Below, one piece after another: positions 36,934-47,794 of a stretch of DNA of 64,000 nt. Below the pieces are notes generated by a model. That model did not search any database. It had not been told where the DNA came from and saw nothing but the letters and a program-made list of their open reading frames with translations. Source of the DNA: Cenococcum geophilum 1.58 (lineage: Eukaryota; Ascomycota; Dothideomycetes; Gloniales; Gloniaceae); NCBI GenBank assembly GCA_001692895.1, contig KV748204.1, positions 710,771 through 774,770 of the forward strand, written 5' to 3'. The stretch's first letter is position 1. Every line of letters starts with the position of its first letter. Position numbers and translations under genes: made by a program.

Positions 36934-39081
36934 ATGGCACAACTCGATACCTTGGACATTATCGTCCTCGCCGCCCTCCTTCTCGGCACTGTTGCCTACT
37001 TCACCAAAGGAACATACTGGGCTGTCTACGGTGATCCCTATGGCAATTCTCTGGCGCAGACCAATGGAGCTGCCAAGTCTGGAAAGTCGAGAAACATTAT
37101 TGAGAAATTGGAACAAAGCGGGAAGAACTGTGTGGTCTTCTATGGAAGTCAGACGGGGACAGCCGAGGACTATGCCTCTAGGCTGGCAAAGGAAGGACAC
37201 TCCAGGTTCGGGCTGAACACCATGGTTGCTGATCTGGAGGACTACGACTTCGACAACCTCGACCAATTCCCCGAAGACAAGCTGGCTGTTTTCGTTCTCG
37301 CTACCTACGGTGAAGGAGAGCCAACAGATAACGCCGTCGAATTCTACGAGTTCATCAGCTCCGATGATGTCTCATTTAGTGATGGCCTTGGGGTTAATGA
37401 CAAGCCTCTCGCAAGCTTGAAGTATGTCACATTCGGTCTCGGCAATAATACTTATGAGCATTACAACTCTATGGTTCGCAATGTCGACAAATTCCTCACC
37501 AAGGTTGGCGCAACGAGGTTGGGAACTGCTGGTGAGGGAGACGATGGCGCCGGAACAATGGAAGAAGATTTCTTGGCCTGGAAGGAACCCATGTGGGCTG
37601 ATGTCGCTAAACAAATGTGCCTAGAAGAGCGTGAGGCTGTCTATGAACCAGTTTTCGAAATCACCGAGAAGCCAGACCTAGACGCCGAGGAGGATGAGGT
37701 CTATCTCGGTGAACCTAACAAGAATCACCGAGAAGGCTCCCAGAAAAGTCCGTTCAACGCAAACAATCCGTTTATTGCACCTATTGCAGAATCTAAAGAA
37801 CTATTCACGGCAAAGGACCGCAACTGCCTCCACATGGAAATCGACGTCTCGGGATCTAATCTTACATACACCACAGGAGATCACATTGCTATTTGGCCTA
37901 CCAATGCAGGAAAGGAGGTGGACCGCTTCTTGAATATTCTAGGTATCGCGTCGAGGAGACACATGGTTATCGCTGTCAGAGGCCTTGACCCCACGGCAAA
38001 GGTTCCCTTCCCCTCGCCAACTACATACGATGCTGCTGTCCGTTATCACATGGAGATCTGTGCACCGGTTTCACGTCAGTTCGTGTCCACACTTGCTCAG
38101 TTTGCTCCAACCGAAGAAGTTAAGGTTGAGATGGTCAAGATCGGAGGTGATAAAGATTACTTCCATCAAACTGTGATAGACCGCAACCTCAATCTTGCTC
38201 AGCTTCTGGAGATCCTTTCGAACGGACAACCTTGGGTGAAGGTACCATTCTCTCTGATGATTGAAGGCCTCGTTAAGATCCAGCCACGTTATTACTCTAT
38301 CTCTTCGTCGTCACTGGTACAGAAAGACAAAATCGCGATCACCGCTGTCGTAGAATCTCTGTCGAAACCCAACTCGCCACATATTCTAAAGGGTGTTACC
38401 ACGAACTATCTCCTGGCGCTGAAACAGAAGCAACATGGCGATCCTAACCCGGATCCACATGGTCTAAACTACGCTCTTACCGGGCCGCGAAACAAGTACG
38501 ACGGGATCCATGTACCTGTTCATGTTCGCCATTCCAATTTCAAATTACCTTCAGACCCAATGAAACCAGTTATTATGGTTGGCCCCGGTACAGGCGTAGC
38601 CCCATTCAGAGCCTTCGTGCAAGAACGTGCCGCTCAAGCTCGCGCTGGTAAGGCCGTCGGCAAGACCGTGCTATTCTTTGGATGTAGGAGGAAGGAGGAA
38701 GACTTTTTGTACGAGAACGAGTGGGACGTAAGTAAAATCTATGCTGTCTTCGTAGTATACCATCATACTAACTAAAACTCATAGCAATATAAGAAAGATC
38801 TGGGCGATAATTTCATCCTGCATGTTGCTTTCTCCCGAGAAGGACCAAAGAAGGTTTACGTTCAGCACAAGATCGAAGAATTCGCGGAAGAGCTCGACAA
38901 GCTCCTTCAGCAGAAGGCGTACTTCTATGTCTGCGGTGACGCTGCTAACATGGCACGAGAAGTCAACGTACTCCTCGCCCAGATAATCTCTAAGCAGAGG
39001 AGCGTACCGGAATCCAAGGCAGAAGAGATTGTGAAGGCCATGCGAGCTTCGAATCAATACCAGGAAGATGTTTGGTCATAA
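36934..39081 (+). CDS. cprA: NADPH-cytochrome P450 reductase
   Basis: Transfers electrons from NADPH through FAD and FMN to microsomal P450s such as CYP51 and CYP61 of ergosterol synthesis. Anchored in the endoplasmic reticulum. Two exons, 36934-38727 and 38785-39081, give 696 residues, the normal fungal length. An N-terminal membrane helix spans about residues 8-24. The FMN domain shows GSQTGTAEDYA (71-81) and ATYGEGEPTDNA (123-134). The FAD domain shows RYYSISSSS. The NADPH site shows GPGTGVAPFRAF (about 550-561). The end, CGDAANMAREV...DVWS, keeps the penultimate Trp that stacks on FAD. The 57-bp intron has donor GTAAGT and branch TACTAAC. It falls between EWD and QYKKDL in the NADPH domain. 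Confidence 0.97.
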
Positions 39082-41694
39082 GCTTTCCTTTCACAGCTAC
39101 GAATATTTGAAGACTTGCCACGATAGAGCGGCTCGCGGTTGTTGGCGTTTGCATCACCTGGTTGGGTTAATGAGGGTCTTGCATTTCCTTCTTGTTCTAT
39201 CTTGCTGTGCATAGNAATTACATCGCATAGCCATGAGTTTCTATCGTCTTTTACGTTAGCATATAGAATACAGACCTGATGACATAAAGTGCATCCTGAT
39301 TTTTCTTCTTGTGACCTTTACCAGAAATATCAGCCTATATAATTTAAGGTTATTTGTCCCTACGGTCTTGGGGAAAATGTGCTCAACAAACCCGCAGTCG
39401 ATTCAAAACTAGAAAAGCATTCTCAAAATGCGTCAGTTCCCTCATTTACACCAATTCCTTGCTCTTTTTTTATTTTTGAAAAAAAGTTCTTCCCAATACC
39501 TCGTCTATTGTGTAACGATGGGTTGGTGATAGGGTCGGTTCGTCGTAACCGGCCACCTCCGGCTTCCTCCGGTAATCAGAAAAAGACATCCAGTACAGCA
39601 GTGGCAGAAGAGCGTTATTCCCCTCCTCACGCCCAAAGATTAGACCTCCCTAGCCCAGAGGAAAGCGTCAAGTCAGTTATATCCAAAATTATCTACAATT
39701 CCGAAGATAATACGAAAGCTCTTAGCCTCGCAACGCTATTTCCGCAACGTCTGAGGGCGAATGCCAGGCCTCCACCAGCCTTTTTTTTTTACTAGGGCGA
39801 ACTCGCCAAATGTTTGCACAATATCGTAGTGGACCTACTGCATCGAAGCGAAAGGCCAAGCCACTACTGCACTGTTGGATTTTGTGGAGCTATCGGCCCT
39901 ATTTCCAGGCTACAGAGCAACCTCAGATGACCCAGCTAAAAGTTTCCTAGAAACTTCCGTCTCCATACCTTTTTACCGGGTTTTCAGTAGCATTCGTGTG
40001 GAGTATACGCGCTATGCCCATGGATACACAACATATCACTCTACGATCCCACCAAGGATAGCCACAGAAGGCCCACGCGATTAATGTAAAAACTTCCGTC
40101 AATTAAACTCAAAATCTCAAGGTTCATGCTCTGGCCGGACACTATGGAACCTATCACATTATCACATTATCACATTTAGCATCCCACTCTATGCAAAAAT
40201 GAGAAGAAAAAAACAAACGAGGCTGAATTTAAGTGCCGGAACAACGTTTGCAGAGGTCATCGCTGTTTCAACAGACGACATAATCCCGGAGAATGTTACG
40301 ATAGAAATACTGAGACACAATAATCACGAGGATTTGCGCCCATGAAGCACGCGAAGCAGCAGCCGGATATCGAACAAGATTTTGTCACACACACCCCGAG
40401 GAATAACCTCAATATGGCCGTTTGCAGTGCCGGTGAAGGGAGCTCCTGACAGGCCAGTTAGCAAGTCTAGTCCAACGTCCACTGTCACCTTAAGCTCCTA
40501 TTCCCTTCAACATCGATTTGTAGGATCGATCGGCGATCTTCTTCTGCTCTGATTTTCCATATATTCATGTGGTGCTAACTATGGTGCTGTTTCTGATGAT
40601 CGTAACGTTCCTTGCCAATAGGAGGCGGGAGAAATACTCTGTAGCTTATCGGGACGTGCCCTTGCTTCATGCACCGGACCGCATCTAAACCGAAACCCCC
40701 TTTGCTTTCTTATCATCGGTGCTCTGACCTTCCCCAATAATTGAATGTATGGTTGGGTAGAAAGGCTCGCCGTAATTGTCTGACAAGAACGCGGCTATGC
40801 TTAGTGTTTTGTGCTGCAGTTAGGAAAATCATGGCAATATAGCTACCAGGCAGTGCCAGCTAATACAGCGAATTAGCTTCCAGACTGGGAAACAAAGCAC
40901 AGGTGGGCATGTTGCGCTTCCGCAGTGCTATTTCAAGCACTGCACAGACACATACCTGCAGTGAACATGCCTAATCCTCAACGTAAGAGTTTTTCCTTGT
41001 AGATGTAACCGTGCTAGTTTTCCTACGAGCTAACCGCACGTCAAATGCAGAAATACGCTGAGGCCAAGATTTGTTCCTAACTACCTTCCAGACCAAATAA
41101 CGTGGCCGTGGATGTCAAGTGACAGCTCACAATTTGTAGACAGCCCCCTAGGGCCTAGACTGACATCAGCGGTCTTTTTTGAGATGTTCCGACGGCTAAT
41201 CTCTGCCATGACTGAAGCAAACTGGTTGTGAGGTTAGTGCAGTAGACACGACGATCCAGCCTTACTGGAAGGGCTGGATGTAGTAATAACGCAAAATGAT
41301 GCGACTGGTGCTGCTTACATTCACTTGCGTCCATCCCATCCTTGGTTCAGATAGTTCAAACGCCGCGCCGTGCATTTAAGGCGACACTCACCCTTCGAGG
41401 AAATCAAAGCAGCACTCGCACCGCAGCCCAGCTTCCCGCCAAAACAAACATTGATATTAATACAGCTTTCCCATCAGCATAATTAAGAGACGCTGCGTCC
41501 GCCAGCACATAGCAATTCAGAGCTTCGTGCATGCAGCAGCACCTACTATTACTGCCACTTGTTATTGCCGCTGCAAGCTACAGGAAGGCGAGTCCGCCCA
41601 GGTGCGGAAAGAACTGACAGATTCGATGGTTAACGTGGTGACCTTGCCTTTGTTGATAGACCACTAACTGCGCCTGCAGGCTCCTTCCAGTTTA

Positions 41695-41790
41695 TTCACT
41701 CTTGCCTCTCCTCCAAGCGAGCCAGCATCTCTATAACTATCTCCCTCTCTTCACACCTTTTTCCTTCTTCTCTTCACACTTCTTTCCACC
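41695..41790 (+). promoter_or_regulatory. CT-rich tract, probable core promoter of the RRM gene
   Basis: A long pyrimidine-rich run (CTCTTGCCTCTCCTCC... and TTTTTCCTTCTTCTCTTC) lies about 650-700 bp upstream of the start codon. Such tracts often mark transcription starts in filamentous fungi that lack TATA boxes. This is compositional evidence only. Confidence 0.35.
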
Positions 41791-42077
41791 ATCTGCTCAG
41801 AGGCCGACATTCTTTGTAGCTTTTTGCAGGTCAGTCCTGGTGAATCTTCACCCACAATTTCACCGAGCTTGCACTCACAATCGCAGCAGCTTTGCACTCA
41901 AGTCAATTCTACAACCTCGCTCATTACAAAAGATTGAACACTATCTTGAAGGTATATCGTAATCACTACCTTTGCACCTTTCAGCCAAGTCACTCTTCAG
42001 ACATTGAACGTGGGCTTAAGAGCAACTCATGCTTCCTGCTGCCAGACTGTCTCTTGAACCGTCAGTGTTAGAATATA

Positions 42078-42368
42078 ATGACTAATTATTTGAAACAGAT
42101 CATTTTCATTTTCTCTACATCCTCATTCAGACCGATTACCGAGTCTCTGTACGGTCTGTTCCTTCCTTCTCTATCTCACTCTCCTTCAGTCGTCTCTCAC
42201 ACAGGACGAGACTTCTATTCCATCACAAAACTCCACCAGCTCATGAAAACGCCATGCCTCCCCTTTTCTTACCCTTTCGATTCGAAGTATTTCATATCTG
42301 TTTTCACAACCCATTCTTTATACTGTGCCGAAGTGTGCCTACATATGCATGCATCGAGCAAGGGCTGA
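42078..42368 (+). other. Upstream ORF in the leader of the RRM gene
   Basis: A 96-codon ATG-initiated frame ends at 42368, 34 bp before the main start. Its TGA overlaps another ATG (ATGA), which opens a second frame overlapping the main start out of phase. If the leader is not spliced, both would reduce translation of the main ORF. The peptide resembles nothing I know. Confidence 0.35.
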
Positions 42369-42402
42369 TGAGCAAGGGCCTTAGGTTACATTCGCAACGA
42401 CT

Positions 42403-44453
42403 ATGGACAAAATGGGAGCTCAACGTCAAAATAACTACCCCAATTCCGCTCCTACGTACAAGGGCCAGGCTATGCTCGGTCATTATGCGCCGCCTGGCCA
42501 GAACCACGGTCCGGCAGCCTATCTTCCTCGTGGCGTTCCTACCATGCCACGTCACCTTGGAGATTCGAACATTTCGGCCTTGGCTAATGGAATGGGCGGC
42601 ATGAACCTTCACGCTTCCTTTGGTTCGTCTGGGGCTAGTAAGTCGGGATCTCAAGTCTCTGGCGGCTCATCTGAGTATGGCGGGATTCCTCTCACTCAAC
42701 CTCAGGGGTTGTGGGTTCCTAATCAACAAGCCTTTTCCAATGTGTATCACGGCTTGCCGGGCGCGAACCAGCCACAGTCGCCAGGAATGTACACTTCTGT
42801 CGGTCCATACATGCATCAGATCAGCTACCAGCATGGTCATGCAATGGTTGACAACAACCCAATGCCACCAAGCTGGGCAAGCCGTGTGTCTTCCGCAGAG
42901 ATGCCTTCCCTGATGACACCTCGCCGTGACTCGATCTCCTCCAACGAGCCCGATCTGCCCGGCACACCATATATGGGTTATGGTATCTATCGCAATAGGA
43001 CCGCTGTCATAGATCGCTCTCCGAGTGGTGCCTACACCCATAGCGCCACCCCATCGCCTTCTCAGATGGCTCATCCTTACAGTCTCGCTCAGATGGGCAA
43101 AGTCCAATCCCTGACAACGCTTCCTCCCCAATTGATGATACTTCTACAGCAGGAGCCGCTAATTCCAAGAGCGATTCCAGCTCCGAGTTCCCCATTGAAG
43201 CCACTTGATCGTAGCCTGGAGAATAAAAACGGAGAAACTAACGTTTACATTCGTGGCCTTTTGCCAGAGACCACGGATGATATGCTTCACAACTGGGGTT
43301 CACGCTTCGGAGATATTCAAAGCTCTAAGTCGATCATTGATCTCAAGACAAACTTATGTAAAGGGTAAGTGGTTTATCTTTTCCCCTACCTTGGAGCTTT
43401 AACTGATTTGCTTCAGCTTTGGCTTCATCAAGTATCACAACTTCGAAGACGCCGAGAGTTGCATTCGTGGATTTCACTACTTGGGTTACGAAGTTAGCTT
43501 CGCTAGAGTGCGTCATTTCGATTGACCTCTTCATGTGTTATGTCGTGCTCACCTTCCACAGGAGTCGTTTTATGCCAAGCTGAAGAAGTTCGCTGATGAG
43601 AATAACACGAACCTCTACGTATCCAATATTCCGAAGAATATGAACGAGCACGTATGTCGCGCTTGTATATCTGTATCTTTGATAAGCCAATTACTAACTA
43701 GTGGCCAGGAACTTGGAGCTATCTTTGCACCCCATAAGGTTTGCTCTAGCAGAATCCTCCGCGATAGTAGCGGCAATGGACGTGGTGTTGGCTTTGCTCG
43801 GTAAGCACTTGAGATCTCTGAAGTCAAGAAAGCCTCTAACTGTCTGCTCAGGTTTGAGACTCGCGAGATCTGCGAAGAGATTATCAGAAGCTTTAATAAC
43901 GCTCCTGTCGCTAAGCCTGGTGGCGAAGAACATCTCATCCAGATTCGCTACTCCGATACTCACGAACAGAAGCTTCTCAAGCAACAGACTGCCGCCGGTC
44001 GTCAGTTCCGCGCCGCGGAGTACGACCTAGGTGTCGCTCAGGCTCGCAATGGATCTTTGTATCATCCCGAGCGTCTGCTCAATCTCTCTGCAATGGATCA
44101 AGAGGCCGCGAACGAATTCGAAGTTTTCCTTCAAGCCCAAACGTAAGCTTGATAGCCCTGATTGCTACCCCTGTGCCCTTATTAACACCTGGTTCAGTCA
44201 ATCCGCGGCTCCCTACATCCCCCAGGCCCGACGCATTCGCTCATGGGTTCCTCCGGTTACAGCCGCCTTACCCATGCACCGGTCTACACTTCATCCCATG
44301 TCTCAAGCTAGCTTGCCATCGACCGGTAGGGTAGAGGGCGATGGTTCTGGCTCTGAACATAAAACTGGTGCCAAAACCAATCCTACTACACCAGTGAAGG
44401 CTCCTGCCGAAAATATTGCACCCTCCAGCCGTGGCTCAAGCCATCGTGAATAG
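42403..44453 (+). CDS. Two-RRM RNA-binding protein, RBMS/MSSP-like
   Basis: Predicted single-strand nucleic-acid-binding protein related to the RBMS (MSSP) group, probably acting in mRNA regulation. Six exons (42403-43364, 43417-43507, 43562-43651, 43709-43800, 43852-44142, 44198-44453) give 593 residues. The N-terminal half is low-complexity, rich in Gly, Ser, Pro and Gln. RRM1 (about 280-350) has RNP2 VYIRGL and RNP1 CKGFGFIKY. RRM2 (about 365-440) has RNP2 LYVSNI and RNP1 GRGVGFARF, with the RILRDSSG signature shared with animal RBMS proteins. The C-terminal tail is disordered. All five introns are 49-57 bp and three of them interrupt the RRMs. The second possible start is Met at 42412. 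The function in fungi is not established to my knowledge. Confidence 0.9.
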
Positions 44454-45939
44454 TCGATTGAGACCGTCTATGGTCAAATAGTTGCTACACTTCCTTCAGA
44501 TCATCTCGACCATCGTTTGCTGGCTTATCAGAAACAATCTGTTTATCCTGCATCATCGATATCTTACATATATCATTTTCAAACTCGTCTGGACTCGGTA
44601 TTAATGGAGTAAGTTCGCATTCGGCGGAGGAGCATACTCAGTAGCATTCTGTTATCCTGCAAACCTGGAATCATATCTACCTTCGTTTGCTGCTCTATCT
44701 TAAACCAAAACAGAGCCATCTCTCCAAACTATCTCATCGACTTCATATGAGTCCTTTCGAACATGGATTCACCTCATCAGCGTCGCATTTCATCTCATCA
44801 GCATGATACGAAGCACAACGCTTTGAAAAGCTACGCATTCTGTGTTTAACCTCGCATTATACGCTCTTATAGGCTCTGCTTACGAGAGTTCATTGTACCA
44901 CTTCGGACTTTTGCTTGTTGTTGCGCGCCATCACTCGATTTTGTACACTTCCTACCCACCTCTTGCCTTTCCTTCGTTATATAGTGCCCCAATTCCCCAG
45001 ACTTGCCTTCTATCGCGTACCTGCAGTACTCTTCAGTTGTGACGGTGGACGAAAGAGGTCTCGGCGTCTGTCTTTCATCCGTTTGGCAGCTTGTATTTGA
45101 CTTCTTTGGCGGCTCTCATGTGTATGCGTTGCTACGACTTTTTAGTGGGTTCAGATTATTGCAGCAATGCGCTATATGAATGGGAACTACGACCTCTCGC
45201 TCGTGGGGTGGTGGATTGAAGTGCTTGCATCGATGGTTTATTCATCTGGGGTTTCTTTAGCTGTGGTGTCACGTATCGATGGAAAGTTAGCTTCGATACT
45301 TGAATGATATGACTCGGCCCTCTGTTATCATGTGTGGTCTTCTGGTTCCGGTTAGTTGGTTCTTGTGGATGCACCCGCAGGTCTCTTTGAAAATGTGGAC
45401 TGTTCCGTTAAAGTGGCTCCCAGGCAAAAATTTCTCCCGCTAGTGGATGGCTTTTTGCGGAAGGTGGCGGAAGGAGTTTGATTCATGCATCACGGAGGAT
45501 TTACGGAACATATTGATTTTTCAAGTGGCTACATAACAGCATAGCTTCGTACATTCCTTCATACCATTGAAACTCTAGCGGTTCAACATGGGACGATCCA
45601 TCTTTGGAGGGATGAGGTCTTCTAAAGTAGATACGAGATCACTATGCCTAGTTTCGGCATTTACCGGAGAATAGTATTGTTCGTGAATAGTTACCTTCTG
45701 CCATTCATCAGGCCTTGCGTAAAAGAGCGGGGTGTATCTTAATCGGGTAATGGCCCGGGCGAAATGGCGCAGCGTGAGCAATAGGCGTAGGATGCAATTC
45801 AGCGGCTAGATTAAGGCGGGTTTGTAGACTTATATGGGCGTTGTGAGAGCCCCAGGGCCACTCACAGGTGTGTACCAGTCGGCGGGCCGGTGTATGCAAC
45901 TTATGTAGGCCTATAGCATAACCTGGTGCTAATACCATT
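44454..45939. other. Convergent intergenic region RRM gene / RIO2
   Basis: About 1.5 kb holding the 3' UTRs of two convergent genes. None of the short frames shows homology. Confidence 0.5.
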
Positions 45940-47472
45940 TCATATAGACCAACCAGCAGCGGCTTTAGCGCTGGTGCGGGATTTAGCGGCAGGCGGTGAT
46001 GTGGTGGGGGTCAGTCCGGGGAGTGGGTCGGTGTCTTGGATGTCGAGAACTGTCATGGTGTCTGCGAGACTGGAGACAGAGGGGAGCAGTGTTGGCTCGA
46101 TGGCGGGTCCATCTTCAGTTGGAAGGGCATCGGCGATATCGTCGGGTCTGGATTCGCTGGAATAGGCTTCTTCTGGCACTTCTTCGTCTCCGTCGGGACT
46201 GTCGTCAGGTCTCTCTTCGCCCTCGCTACCGTCGTCGTCGCCCTTCGCACCAACTTCTTTCATGTACGCATCAAGCTCCTTAGCCATATTTCGACTAAAC
46301 CCAGATGCTTCGACTTCGACATCAAGTCGCTTGCCGACGTGCTTGATGGTGTCAGCGAAGAAAGGTCCAGGTTCGTCGCTTGTGAAGTGGAAACGGCGCG
46401 AGAAGAAGCGCTTTATGCAAGCGACGTCGCGATCGAAGTAGTAGGCGGCGTTAGGGTGGTCTATCGAGACCATTTGTGGGAAGTCAATTATGGTTGGGAC
46501 AAGGGTGGCGGTGGAAGTAAGGGAGGGTTTGCTTTCGGCTAAACTCAGTGGGGCAGTGTTGTTTTCATCTGAATTTGATAGAGGGGTGGTTTGGGACTCC
46601 GCCTCCACTAATCCGGGGGAGGATTCTGACGTTTTCTCCTCTAATAGGATATTGAACTCGTTGAAATCGCCATGGATCAGCCCAAAGCTGGCAAGCTGTA
46701 CTATCAAAGCGAGTAACTCCGCGTAAAGTCCCGCCGGGTCAGGCACGCTGGCAATCTGCCTCAGCGGAAATGCATCTACCAAGCTCATGACGATCATGTG
46801 TCTGCTCTGGGCGATAGGCTCTGGGACGGGGAAGCCATTCTCTCGGAGCGCCTTCATGAACGCAAACTCTTTCAGCGCCGCCAGCCGCGACATGTACATC
46901 CATGATCCTGAAGCGCGGTTGCGGAGGTAGTCTCGATTGGCTTTGACAGTGCGGAAGGATATTCGGCCCAGTCGGTGGATTTTGAGTACCCGTTGGAGAC
47001 CGGAGGAAGAGGCGACGACGTAAATGTCGGATTCTTTTCCCACGCCGATTTGGTTGCCCACGCTGTATATGTTGGACGCTTTGCGGTGCGTGTTGAGGGC
47101 TAGATAGTCCAGACCTCCGTAGGTAAGGCGGTATCCGTCATCTACAAGCGCATAAGTAACGGTTCATCGAGTGTTTGGACGGGCTTCAAAAGCGTTGCGC
47201 ACACTTCGCATTTTTTACTTTAGCAATCAAGCCCACCTTTGCTAGGTTGGATATGCATTTATGTACGCCACTGCTGCGGAGGCTAGCTATCTGGGTGATC
47301 AGGGGAGTCGGAACAATCTCATGGTTTTTGCTTCCCATCTCTACCTGCAGGCATCTCATCAGCCGTTAGTTCGTGAAATTATATCACAAGCGATGGTAAC
47401 AGGACATACTGCCGTTAGGACCCGCCAGTCCTCGGCGGTTAGGTAGCGGATAGCTTTCGTGTCTAACTTCAT
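45940..47472 (-). CDS. RIO2: Serine/threonine kinase RIO2, 40S ribosome maturation
   Basis: Atypical kinase/ATPase bound to late pre-40S particles and needed for their export and for cytoplasmic 20S pre-rRNA processing. Three exons, 47472-47410, 47344-47203 and 47141-45940, give 468 residues. The N-terminal winged helix (MKLDTKAIRYLTAEDWRVL... to DGYRLTYGGLDYLAL) is specific to RIO2. The kinase part shows the nucleotide loop IGVGKESDIYVV (about 100-111), catalytic HGDFNEFN with Asp227, and the metal-binding IIDFPQ with Asp288. A Ser/Thr-rich insert of about 45 residues separates the last two motifs. The C-terminal third is acidic. Codons are split in phase 0 (intron 1) and phase 1 (intron 2). 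It is divergent from RPN1 with 322 bp between start codons. Confidence 0.96.
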
Positions 47473-47794
47473 TTTCGGTGAATTTTTAGTCTAGTGGAAG
47501 AATTTGTAAATTCATAAATGGCCTTGCAGACTAGGGTCGTGAGTTGTTGATAAATTTCAGAGTCCAGGGCTGGCCGACAAGCGAGCTTGGCGCGGTGATG
47601 GATGAGCAGAGCTTCCAACGCGCATCAACACCGGCCATCAACTTCACAACCACCTCTTTCCATACCTCATCCCTCCGAAATATCCCTCTCCTGCCTTCCT
47701 GATATAACTTCCGAAACTCCGATATTAACTTATATCGACATCATACCCTCCTTCACATCTTTACAGCCTATACTTAGCCACCTTCGTAATCAAC
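47473..47794. promoter_or_regulatory. Shared divergent promoter RIO2 / RPN1
   Basis: Only 322 bp separate the two start codons, so the regulatory sequence is likely shared. I found no clear yeast-type proteasome control element (GGTGGCAAA). Confidence 0.5.

Larger units (their letters stand above)
39082..42402. other. Long intergenic region with leader of the RNA-binding protein gene
   Basis: This 3.3-kb stretch is the longest non-coding interval in the genic part. It contains one undetermined base at 39,215, a short ATTATCAC triplet repeat at about 40,155-40,182 and several frames without homology (for example 39,379-39,795, which lacks an ATG start). A pyrimidine-rich tract at about 41,695-41,790 is probably near the transcription start of the downstream gene. 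Confidence 0.5.

Noticed and set aside
39379-39795. 138-codon plus-strand frame downstream of the P450 reductase
   Set aside because: It begins at GTG, is low-complexity and homopolymer-rich, and matches no family I recognise.
36934-44453. Functional cluster of P450 reductase with neighbouring genes
   Set aside because: The neighbours (PAG1, the RNA-binding protein) are housekeeping genes with no shared pathway, and the only P450 in the window is a relic more than 15 kb away.
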